A stretch of DNA of 64,000 nt from JBBRHQ01 sp963720735 (GTDB lineage: Bacteria > Actinomycetota > Thermoleophilia > Solirubrobacterales > 70-9): the NCBI GenBank assembly GCA_963720735.1, contig CAVRGL010000005.1, positions 248,001 through 312,000 on the forward strand, given 5' to 3'. A program made the position numbers and the translations under genes. The notes beneath the pieces are model-generated. The model was not told where the DNA came from. It saw only the letters and a list, made by a program, of their open reading frames with translations, and made no database searches. Positions 1-6,817 of this stretch are shown piece after piece. Within the stretch, counting starts at the first letter, position 1. Every line of letters begins with the position of its first letter.

Positions 1-405
1 CGCGTGACCGATCAGGATGATCGTGTAGCCGTCGGCGGCGAACTTGCGCGCCTCGACGTGGACCTTGGTGACCAGCGGGCAGGTCGCGTCGATCGTCTGC
101 AGCAGCCTGGCGGCGGCGTTGCTGTGGACCGCCGGCGAGACCCCGTGCGCCGAGAAGACGACGATCTCTCCCTCCGGCACCTCGGTCTCCTCCTCGACGA
201 AGATCGCCCCGCGCTTGCTGAGCTCCTCGACCACGTGCTTGTTGTGGACGATCTCCTTGCGCACATAGATCGGCGCGCCGTGGATCTCGAGCGCGTGCTC
301 GACCGTCTGCACGGCGCGGTCGACTCCGGCGCAGTAGCCGCGCGGTGCCGCGAGCAGCACCCTTCTCGGCCCCCTCGCCGGGGACCGGTCGATCGTCGTC
401 GCCAT
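1..405 (-). CDS. ispH: 4-hydroxy-3-methylbut-2-enyl diphosphate reductase IspH, N-terminal part
   Basis: Last enzyme of the MEP isoprenoid pathway: a [4Fe-4S] enzyme that reduces HMBPP to IPP and DMAPP in the cytosol. The 135 visible codons hold the family's N-terminal signature, PRGYCAGVDRAVQTVE, with the first cluster cysteine at about residue 30. They also hold VFSAHGVSP and DATCPLVTKVH, which carries the second cluster cysteine. The ATG at 405 is the only good start. The gene runs off the left edge, so the C-terminal half with the third cysteine is not visible. It stands apart from the neighbouring plus-strand acyltransferase. Identity is secure from the motifs. Confidence 0.95.
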   Translation of the reverse strand, partial: MATTIDRSPARGPRRVLLAAPRGYCAGVDRAVQTVEHALEIHGAPIYVRKEIVHNKHVVEELSKRGAIFVEEETEVPEGEIVVFSAHGVSPAVHSNAAARLLQTIDATCPLVTKVHVEARKFAADGYTIILIGHA

Positions 406-461
406 GCCCCAAGGGTAACTAGGCACTAGGATTTCGGCCGGTGAGAGGAGGGACCTGACAG

Positions 462-1901
462 ATGGGATCCCAGGGCCACCTGGACCGCCTGACCGCGATC
501 GACGCGTCCTTCCTGACCAACGAGACGGCCGACGGTCACATGCACGTCGGCGCGGTCCTTGTCTTCGAGGGCCCCCCGCCTGCCTATGACGATCTGCTCG
601 AGCATGTCCGCGGGCGGCTCTCGCTGGTCCCCCGCTACCGCCAGAAGCTGGCGATCCCGAGGTTCGAGGCGGGGAGGCCGTTCTGGGTGGACGATCCCAG
701 CTTCAACCTCAGCTACCACGTCCGCCACACCGCCCTGCCCGACCCCGGCAGCGAGGACCAGTTGCTGCGGCTCGCAGGCCGGGTCTTCTCCCAGCAGCTG
801 GATCGCTCGAAGCCGCTCTGGGAGCTCTGGCTGGTCCAGGGCCTCGATCAGAACCGCTTCGCGCTGCTCTCGAAGACCCACCACGCGATGGTCGACGGGG
901 TGGCGGGAGTCGACATCTCGACCGTCCTCTTCGACGTCAAGCCGGTGCCCGACCCCGCCCCCGAGGACGACGGCTGGGTGGCGAGCCCGGAGCCCTCGAC
1001 CGCGGACCTGATCGGCAAGGGGCTGACCGACATCGCCGTCGCCCCGGTGAGGCTGGCCGAGCGGGTCGCCGGGATGGTCCAGCACCCCGAGGGCGTGCTG
1101 CGCCGGGTCGCCGCCGGCCTCGAGGGGCTCGGCGAGGTCGCCTGGGGCTTTGCCGACCCGGCGCCCGACGTCCCCCTCAACGTGCCGATCGGCTCGCACC
1201 GCCGCTACGTCTGGTTGCGGGGAGAGCTGAAGACCTACAAGCGGATCAAGGACGCGCTCGGCGGGACGATCAACGACGTCGTGCTGACCGCGGTCGCGGG
1301 CGCGCTGCGCGAGTGGCTGATCGGGCGCGGGATCCGCACCGAGGGGCTGGAGCTGCGCGGGCTGGTGCCGGTCTCGATCCGCGCCGAGGACGAGCGCGGG
1401 CAGCTCGGCAACCGGATCGCGGCGATGCGCGCGCCGCTGCCGGTCTATGTCGCGGACCCGGTGAGCAGGCTGCGGATCGTGCGCGAGTCGATGGACGGCC
1501 TGAAGCAGTCCAAGCAGGCTCTCGGCGCCGAGGTGATCTCCCGCTTCAACGACTTCGCTCCGCCGACCCTGCTGGCCCAGGCTTCGCGGATCAACTTCTC
1601 GACCCGCCTGTTCAACCTGATCGTCACCAACGTGCCCGGCCCCCAGATTCCGCTCTACGTGCTCGGGCGCGAGCTCGAGGACGTCTTCCCGGTCGCCTTC
1701 CTGCCCGAGAACCATGCCCTGGCGATCGCGATCATGAGCTACAACGGCGGCATCAACTTCGGCCTGCTGGCCGACTACGACTCGATGGAGGACGTCGGCG
1801 TGATCGCGGAGGGGATCGAGCGCTCGCTGGAGGAGCTCACCGAGGCCGCCAAGCAGCGCGAGGCCGAGTCGAAGCCGCGCAAGAAGGTGGCCGCCGGCTG
1901 A
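462..1901 (+). CDS. WS/DGAT-family wax ester synthase / diacylglycerol acyltransferase
   Basis: Acyl-CoA:alcohol/diacylglycerol O-acyltransferase that makes wax esters or triacylglycerol at the membrane. The 479-residue length is typical. The condensation-type active site HHAMVDG is at residues 140-146, and the N-terminal LTAIDASFL block and the C-terminal VTNVPGP and NFGLLADYD blocks of the family are present. A strong GGAGG ribosome site lies about 10 bases before the ATG. The transporter gene starts 8 bases after the stop, so the two may be co-transcribed. Storage-lipid acyltransferases of this type are common in actinobacteria. Whether it prefers wax or triacylglycerol cannot be told from sequence. 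Confidence 0.93.
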   Translation: MGSQGHLDRLTAIDASFLTNETADGHMHVGAVLVFEGPPPAYDDLLEHVRGRLSLVPRYRQKLAIPRFEAGRPFWVDDPSFNLSYHVRHTALPDPGSEDQLLRLAGRVFSQQLDRSKPLWELWLVQGLDQNRFALLSKTHHAMVDGVAGVDISTVLFDVKPVPDPAPEDDGWVASPEPSTADLIGKGLTDIAVAPVRLAERVAGMVQHPEGVLRRVAAGLEGLGEVAWGFADPAPDVPLNVPIGSHRRYVWLRGELKTYKRIKDALGGTINDVVLTAVAGALREWLIGRGIRTEGLELRGLVPVSIRAEDERGQLGNRIAAMRAPLPVYVADPVSRLRIVRESMDGLKQSKQALGAEVISRFNDFAPPTLLAQASRINFSTRLFNLIVTNVPGPQIPLYVLGRELEDVFPVAFLPENHALAIAIMSYNGGINFGLLADYDSMEDVGVIAEGIERSLEELTEAAKQREAESKPRKKVAAG

Positions 1902-1909
1902 GCTTTTCC

Positions 1910-2814
1910 GTGCAGGTCGGCCTGCTGCTCGCCGTGGCGACGGCGCTGACCTCGATCGTCAGCTTCCTCTACAAGCATCGCGGCGCGGTCCAGGCGCCCG
2001 ACGTTGAATTCCGCCGGCCGGTGCGCAGCACGCTGGTGCTGTTCCGGTCCGGCCCCTACACGCTGGGCATCGGGATCGCGCTGGTCTCCTGGGGGCTTCA
2101 CGTCGGGGCGCTCGGCCTGGCGCCGATCTCGCTGGTCCAGGCGGTGATCGCCGGTGGTCTGGTCTTCCTCACGGTGCTCGCCGACCGGGTCTTCGGCTTC
2201 ACGGTGACCCGGCGCGAGTGGCTCGGGGTGGCGCTCGCCGCCGCCGGCCTCGCCTTCCTCGCGGCGACGATCGAGGGCTCAGCCGACAGCGCCCACGCCG
2301 AGTATGAGCCGCTGACGATCGCGATCTACATCGCCATGCTCTCGGGAGCGGGCTCGCGGTGGCGGCCTTCGCCCGGGGCCGCCCCCAGGCCGGCGTCATC
2401 TTCGGCGCCTCGGCGGGGCTGATCTGGGCCGCCTCCGACGTCGCGATCAAGGGCTCCAGCGGCAACCTCGCCGACCACGGTCTGGCGGTGCTCGTCGAGC
2501 CGCTGGCCGCGGTGGTCCTGATCGCCTCGCTGACCGGGCTGCTGATCTCCGCCAAGAGCCTTCAGATCGGCGAGGCGGTCCCGGTGATCGCCGTGACCAG
2601 CGTCGCCGCCAACGCCGCGACGATCGCCTCCGGCCCGATCGTCTTCGGCGACCCGATGCCCTCGACCGCGATCGGCGTCGTCTCGAGAGTTCTCGCATTT
2701 GCCCTGGTGATCGGCGCCGCGGCGCTCACCCCCGCCCCGATCCGGGCCGCAGAGATCGAGGAGGAGCTGGGGGTCGAGGAGCAGCTGCAGCCCGCCGCCG
2801 AGCCCGCGGGCTGA
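1910..2814 (+). CDS. DMT/EamA-type membrane transporter (one frameshift)
   Basis: Polytopic membrane protein with about nine hydrophobic helices and two weakly related halves, as in the drug/metabolite transporter superfamily; the substrate is unknown. Translation starts at GTG 1910, just after the acyltransferase stop. The frame changes near 2355, where GCGGGCTC replaces an expected GCGGGGCTC. The downstream frame, beginning around AAFARGRPQAG, is the continuation of the same protein. A single missing G restores a protein of about 301 residues ending in an acidic tail. I regard this as a consensus error. The EamA assignment rests on helix pattern and size and is moderate. Confidence 0.72.
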
Positions 2815-2817
2815 GAG

Positions 2818-3282
2818 TCAGTCCTGCAGCAGGCCGACGGCGTGCGGCAGCGCTTCGCGGATTCCCTCGCCGGCCTCGGCGATCGCCTTCGGGTTGCCGG
2901 GGAAGTTGACGATCACCGTCGTGCCGCGGACCCCGCAGACCCCCCGCGAGACCATCCACAGCGAGGTGTGATCGCGGGAGGCGGCGCGCATCGCCTCGGC
3001 CATCCCGGGCGCCTCGCGATCGATCACCGCTCGGGTCGCCTCGGGGGTGACGTCGCGGGGAGCGAAGCCGGTGCCGCCGGTGGTCAGGATCGCCTCGGCC
3101 ACCGCCCCGTCGGCGAGATGGCGAAGGCGCTCCTCGATCAGGCCCTGCTCGTCCGGCACGACCTCGCGGGCGGCGATCTCGAATCCGAGCCGCTCGGCGA
3201 AGTCGGCGAGCTCGGGGCCGCTGCGGTCCTCCGCCTCTCCCCCCGCCCGCGAGTCGCTGACCGTGATGATCGCCGCCCGCAT
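2818..3282 (-). CDS. mogA: Molybdopterin adenylyltransferase MogA/MoaB
   Basis: Adenylylates molybdopterin before molybdenum insertion by MoeA. The 154-residue protein starts with AAIITVSDSRAGGE, a typical N-terminus. It carries the MPT-binding TTGGTGFAPRDVTPEAT block around residues 67-83 and the VNFPGNPKA motif near the C-terminus. It is the last gene of the minus-strand series moeA-moaX-moaC-mogA, separated from moaC by only 5 bases. MogA and MoaB are homologous; I use mogA because moeA is the neighbour. Function is secure, symbol choice less so. Confidence 0.92.
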   Translation of the reverse strand: MRAAIITVSDSRAGGEAEDRSGPELADFAERLGFEIAAREVVPDEQGLIEERLRHLADGAVAEAILTTGGTGFAPRDVTPEATRAVIDREAPGMAEAMRAASRDHTSLWMVSRGVCGVRGTTVIVNFPGNPKAIAEAGEGIREALPHAVGLLQD

Positions 3283-3287
3283 CGCGC

Positions 3288-3776
3288 TCAGGAGGGGTCC
3301 TCACGTCGCCAGTCGTGCCGCCCACCGCTCTTCGAGACCAGGCCGACGCTGCGGATCTCCACCCCGCGCTCGATTCCCTTGACCATGTCGTAGACGGTCA
3401 GCGCCGCCACCGCCGCCGCGGTCATCGCCTCCATCTCGACCCCGGTGCGGGCCACCGTCCGCGCCTCCGCGGTGAGCAGCACCTCGCCGCGCTCCGGGTC
3501 GACGCTGGCCTCGACGTCGACGAAGGTCAGCGGCAGGGGATGCGCGAGCGGAATCAGCTCACCGGCTCGCTTCGCCGCGCCGATGCCGGCCAGCCGGGCA
3601 GTTCCCAGGACCTCGCCCTTCGGCCCGTCGCCGCGCTCGACCGCCGCCGCCGTGGCGGGCGACATCGCAACCCGGGCCTCGGCCACTGCCCGCCGCTCGC
3701 TCTCCACCTTCGAGCCGACGTCGACCATCCGGGCCGAGCCCTGCTGGTCAAGATGGGTGAGGCGCTTCTCGCTCAG
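3288..3776 (-). CDS. moaC: Cyclic pyranopterin monophosphate synthase MoaC
   Basis: Acts with MoaA to form cyclic pyranopterin monophosphate, the first Moco intermediate. The sequence shows KGEVLGTARLAGI, LIPLAHPL and GVEMEAMTAAAVAALT, all MoaC signatures, and ends in VSKSGG. The conserved THLDQQGSARMVDV segment lies upstream of the first ATG (3728), so the true start must be earlier. The only nearby candidate is CTG at 3776, overlapping the moaX stop as CTGA. Alternatively a GTG start was lost by a TGTG to TG collapse of the kind seen elsewhere in this window. If neither holds, the ATG at 3728 would give a 146-residue truncated form. Confidence 0.93.
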   Translation of the reverse strand: MSEKRLTHLDQQGSARMVDVGSKVESERRAVAEARVAMSPATAAAVERGDGPKGEVLGTARLAGIGAAKRAGELIPLAHPLPLTFVDVEASVDPERGEVLLTAEARTVARTGVEMEAMTAAAVAALTVYDMVKGIERGVEIRSVGLVSKSGGRHDWRREDPS

Positions 3777-4432
3777 GGTCGCGTCCCCTCCACCCAGCGG
3801 CTCTCGCCCGCCTCGACCTCCTTCTTCCAGACCGGCGCCTCCGCCTTGATCCGGTCGATCGCGTCGCGGGCGCCGGCGAAGGCCTCGGAACGGTGGGCCG
3901 CGGAGACCGCGACGACGACGCTCGGCTCACCGAGGGGCACCGTGCCGACCCGGTGCTCGGCCGCCGCCGCCTCCAGCCCGTGGCGCTCGATGCAGTCGCG
4001 GAGGATCGCTGCGATCCTCTCCTCGGCCATCTGGACATAGGCCTCGTACTCGAGCCGCTCGACATCGCGCGTGGTGCCCTGGAAGGTGACGATCGCGCCG
4101 GCGCCGGGCCGGCCGACCGTCTCCGTCACCCGCGCCGCGGAGAGCGGCTCGGCGCTGACCCGGACGTGGAGCGGATCGCCGCCGCTGACCGGGGGGATCA
4201 GGGCCAGCTCGTCGCTGGCGGCGATCGCCTGACCGGGGTCGGCGTACTCGCGGTTGACCGCGATCCGCACCGGCAGCCGCTCGAGCAGCTCGAGGCCGGG
4301 CAGCCGCTGCAGCTCGGCCAGCGCGTCGGCCGCGGTGGCGCCCTCGTCGAGGTCGATCTCGACGCTCTCGGACCCGGCCCGCTCGCGCAGGATCGCGTAG
4401 AGGCGGACCTCGAGTCGCATGGTTCGCGTCAC
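3773..4432 (-). CDS. moaX: MoaD-MoaE fusion (MoaX-like molybdopterin synthase)
   Basis: Both subunits of molybdopterin synthase in one 219-residue chain. Residues 1-85 are the ubiquitin-like sulfur carrier MoaD, ending in LIPPVSGG with the Gly-Gly at 84-85. Residues 86-219 are the MoaE catalytic part, with VTFQGTTRD, HRVGTVPLGE, HRSEAFAGARDAID and PVWKKE. In M. tuberculosis MoaX the fusion must be cleaved after the double glycine to allow thiocarboxylation; the same is likely here. The GTG start at 4432 overlaps the moeA stop; ATG 4420 is an alternative. It sits between moeA and moaC in one operon. Confidence 0.93.
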   Translation of the reverse strand: MTRTMRLEVRLYAILRERAGSESVEIDLDEGATAADALAELQRLPGLELLERLPVRIAVNREYADPGQAIAASDELALIPPVSGGDPLHVRVSAEPLSAARVTETVGRPGAGAIVTFQGTTRDVERLEYEAYVQMAEERIAAILRDCIERHGLEAAAAEHRVGTVPLGEPSVVVAVSAAHRSEAFAGARDAIDRIKAEAPVWKKEVEAGESRWVEGTRP

Positions 4433-5661
4433 CCGCCAATCCTAGATCCGGGGAGCAGCTCCAGCTCGACCCTCTCCCCCGCCGCGACCCCTTCGGAATC
4501 GGCCGGGATCAGCGCCAGCGCGTCGGCATCGAGCATCGAGGTGAGCACGTGCGACTCCTGGGCGCCCGTGGTGCGCGCCACCAGGCCATCGGCTCCGGCC
4601 CGCAGGCGGCAGCGCACCGCGTGGGCGCGTCCCGGCTTCTTCGGGTAGTCGGACTCGAGCACGGCGCTCGCCCGCTGCGCCTCGTGGTCGAGCCCCTGCA
4701 TCGCCAGCAGCGCCGGCCGCGCGAAGAGGATGAAGGTGACCATCGCCGAGACCGGGTTGCCGGGGAGTCCGAAGACGAGGCCGCCGCCGGGGGAGATCCC
4801 GAACCAGGTCGGCTTCCCGGGGCGCAGCGCGACCCCCCAGAAGACCTGCTCGGCGCCGAGCTCCTCCAGGCAGGGCCGGACGTGGTCGTGCTCGCCGACC
4901 GAGACGCCGCCGCAGATGGCCGTGAGGTCGGCGTCAAGGGCTCGCTCCACCGCCTCGCGGGTCGCGTCGCGATCGTCGCCGGCATGCCCGATCCCGGCCA
5001 GCTCGGCCCCGGCGGCGCGGGCCAGCGCAGGCACCGAATGGGCGTTGGAGTTGCGCACCCCGCCCGGGCGCATCGGCTCGCCGGGCGCGATCAGCTCATC
5101 GCCCGTCGCCAGCACCCGGACCCGGGGCTCCACCGCGCACTCGACCCGCGGCAGCGCGGCGGAGGAGATCACGCCCAGCTCCGCCGGGCCGATCAGCCGC
5201 CCCGGGCCGAGGACCCGGGCACCGGCCTCGATGTCCTCCCCGGCGCGACGGATGTTGGCGCCCTCGGGCACCGCCGAGCGCACCTCGACGCGGCCGTCGG
5301 CGCGATTGGTGTCCTCGACTCGGACGACCGCGTCGGCCCCCTCGGGGACCATCGCCCCGGTCGAGATCGCGAACGCCTCTCCCTCGACGAGGACGCGGCC
5401 CGCCGGGTGGCCGGCCCGCGACTCGCCGCCCAGGCGAAGCGAGGCGGCGTGATCCGCGCTCGCCCCGCCGACGTCCGCCGCCCTAACCGCGTAGCCGTCC
5501 ATCGCCGAGTTGTCGAACCCGGGCACCGCCTCGGCGGCGACCACGTCCTCGGCGAGGGCGCGCCCGAGAGCGTCATCGAGCGCGACCGGCTCGGTCGGCA
5601 GCGGCGAGACCCTCTCGAGGACGAGGCTGCGCGCCTCGGCGATTCCGGTCAGCCCGGCCAT
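4429..5661 (-). CDS. moeA: Molybdopterin molybdenumtransferase MoeA
   Basis: Inserts molybdenum into adenylylated molybdopterin. The 410 residues cover the full four-domain MoeA. Visible are PGFDNSAMDGYAVR near residues 47-60, ISTGAMVPEGADAVV, the VLATGDEL block with its GGVRNSN segment, the GGVSVGEHDHV motif, and FGLPGNPVSAMV followed by the C-terminal beta domain. The ATG at 5661 is the first gene of the minus-strand operon moeA-moaX-moaC-mogA. The divergent mobA begins about 80 bases upstream, so the shared gap probably carries both promoters. Confidence 0.95.
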   Translation of the reverse strand: MAGLTGIAEARSLVLERVSPLPTEPVALDDALGRALAEDVVAAEAVPGFDNSAMDGYAVRAADVGGASADHAASLRLGGESRAGHPAGRVLVEGEAFAISTGAMVPEGADAVVRVEDTNRADGRVEVRSAVPEGANIRRAGEDIEAGARVLGPGRLIGPAELGVISSAALPRVECAVEPRVRVLATGDELIAPGEPMRPGGVRNSNAHSVPALARAAGAELAGIGHAGDDRDATREAVERALDADLTAICGGVSVGEHDHVRPCLEELGAEQVFWGVALRPGKPTWFGISPGGGLVFGLPGNPVSAMVTFILFARPALLAMQGLDHEAQRASAVLESDYPKKPGRAHAVRCRLRAGADGLVARTTGAQESHVLTSMLDADALALIPADSEGVAAGERVELELLPGSRIGG

Positions 5662-5738
5662 ACAGCGAGCCTAGATGCTCGCTCCCCCTCGCGCGCCCGA
5701 ACCGCGCACCGGCGCCCTCGCGGTGCCAGACTTGCGCG

Positions 5739-6320
5739 GTGGACGCCACCGTCGCAATCCTCGCCGGAGGACGCTCGACGCGGATGGGGCGGCCGAAGCC
5801 CGGCGTGCGGATCGCCGGCCATGCGCTGATCTCCTACCCGATAGCCGCCGCCCAGGCGGCGGGGCTGGAGCGCTTTGTCGTCGCCAAGCGCGACACCGAG
5901 CTTCCGGAGATCTACTGCCCGGTGGTGCTCGAGCCGGACGAGCCCCGCCATCCCCTCTGTGGCCTGATCTCCGCGCTCCGCCACCAGCGCGGCCCGGTGC
6001 TCGCCCTCGCCTGCGACATGGTCTTCATCGACGACAAGCTGCTCGCCTGGCTCGCCTCCCACATCGACACCACGGTGATCGAGGCCGGCGGCCGGCTCCA
6101 GCCCCTGCTCGCCCGCTACGACTACGGATCCCTGCCGCTGCTGGAGGAGGCCCTGGAGCGCGGCGACTCGATGCGCGACGCGGTCGCCTCGCTCGAGCCC
6201 AAGCTCGTCCCCGAGTCGGACGTGGTCCGCTTCGGCGACCCGGCCCGGCTCTGCTTCAACGTCAACACCCCTGCCGATGTCGAGGAGGCTGAGGGGATCT
6301 TCGCCGGCCTGCGGACCTGA
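5739..6320 (+). CDS. mobA: Molybdenum cofactor guanylyltransferase MobA-like
   Basis: Transfers GMP to Mo-molybdopterin to make the MGD form used by DMSO-reductase-family enzymes, two of which are in this window. The N-terminal nucleotidyltransferase loop AILAGGRSTRMGRPK is clear, followed by HPLCGLISAL, LALACDMVFID and a late FNVNTPADVEEAE motif. The length of 193 residues is normal. The start is a GTG. It is divergent from moeA and followed after 28 bases by the cupin gene. A general NTP-transferase of another pathway is the alternative, but the Moco context supports MobA. Confidence 0.85.
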   Translation: MDATVAILAGGRSTRMGRPKPGVRIAGHALISYPIAAAQAAGLERFVVAKRDTELPEIYCPVVLEPDEPRHPLCGLISALRHQRGPVLALACDMVFIDDKLLAWLASHIDTTVIEAGGRLQPLLARYDYGSLPLLEEALERGDSMRDAVASLEPKLVPESDVVRFGDPARLCFNVNTPADVEEAEGIFAGLRT

Positions 6321-6348
6321 GCCACGAGCCTGCGAGAATCGGGCCGCG

Positions 6349-6816
6349 ATGGAGATCTTCAACCTCAACCGCGCGAACCCCGCCTACGACGATTCCGATC
6401 CCGAGGGCTACCGGGCCGGCATGGATCGCTTCGGCAAGCGGATCGGGGCGTCGGGAATCGGCGGCTCCCTCTACGAGCTTCCCGCCGGGCAGAGCATCTG
6501 CCCCTATCACTACGAGTACCCAAGGGAGGAGTGGCTGCTGGTGCTCAGCGGCGCCCCGACGCTCCGCCATCCGGGCGGCGAGGAGCAGCTCGAGCAGGGA
6601 GACGTGATCTGCTTCCCGGAGGGCCCGGAGGGAGCCCACAAGGTGACGAATCGCGGCGATCAGACCTCGAGGGTGCTGATGATCTCGACCCTCGAGGATC
6701 CCTCTGTCGGCGTCTACCCCGACAGCGACAAGATCGGCGTCTTCACCGGCGATCAGCGCGACGACGTGGTGGTCCGGCGCTCCAGCGACGTCCCCTACTA
6801 CGACGGCGAGCTCTAG
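6349..6816 (+). CDS. Cupin-domain protein
   Basis: A 155-residue single-domain cupin. The HYEYPREEWLLVLSG segment supplies metal-binding His and Glu residues of cupin motif 1, and the EQGDVICFPEGPEGAHKV segment holds motif 2 with its His. The C-terminal half contains VLMISTLEDPSVGVYPDSDK, a run also seen in small cytosolic cupins annotated as sugar or metal-binding proteins. It follows mobA closely, and its stop faces the stop of the molybdo-oxidoreductase only a base or two away. No substrate can be assigned. Confidence 0.85.
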   Translation: MEIFNLNRANPAYDDSDPEGYRAGMDRFGKRIGASGIGGSLYELPAGQSICPYHYEYPREEWLLVLSGAPTLRHPGGEEQLEQGDVICFPEGPEGAHKVTNRGDQTSRVLMISTLEDPSVGVYPDSDKIGVFTGDQRDDVVVRRSSDVPYYDGEL

Positions 6817-6817
6817 C

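Noticed and set aside
426..1715. 429-codon minus-strand frame opposite the WS/DGAT gene
   Set aside because: Antisense shadow of a gene with an intact active site and ribosome site on the plus strand.
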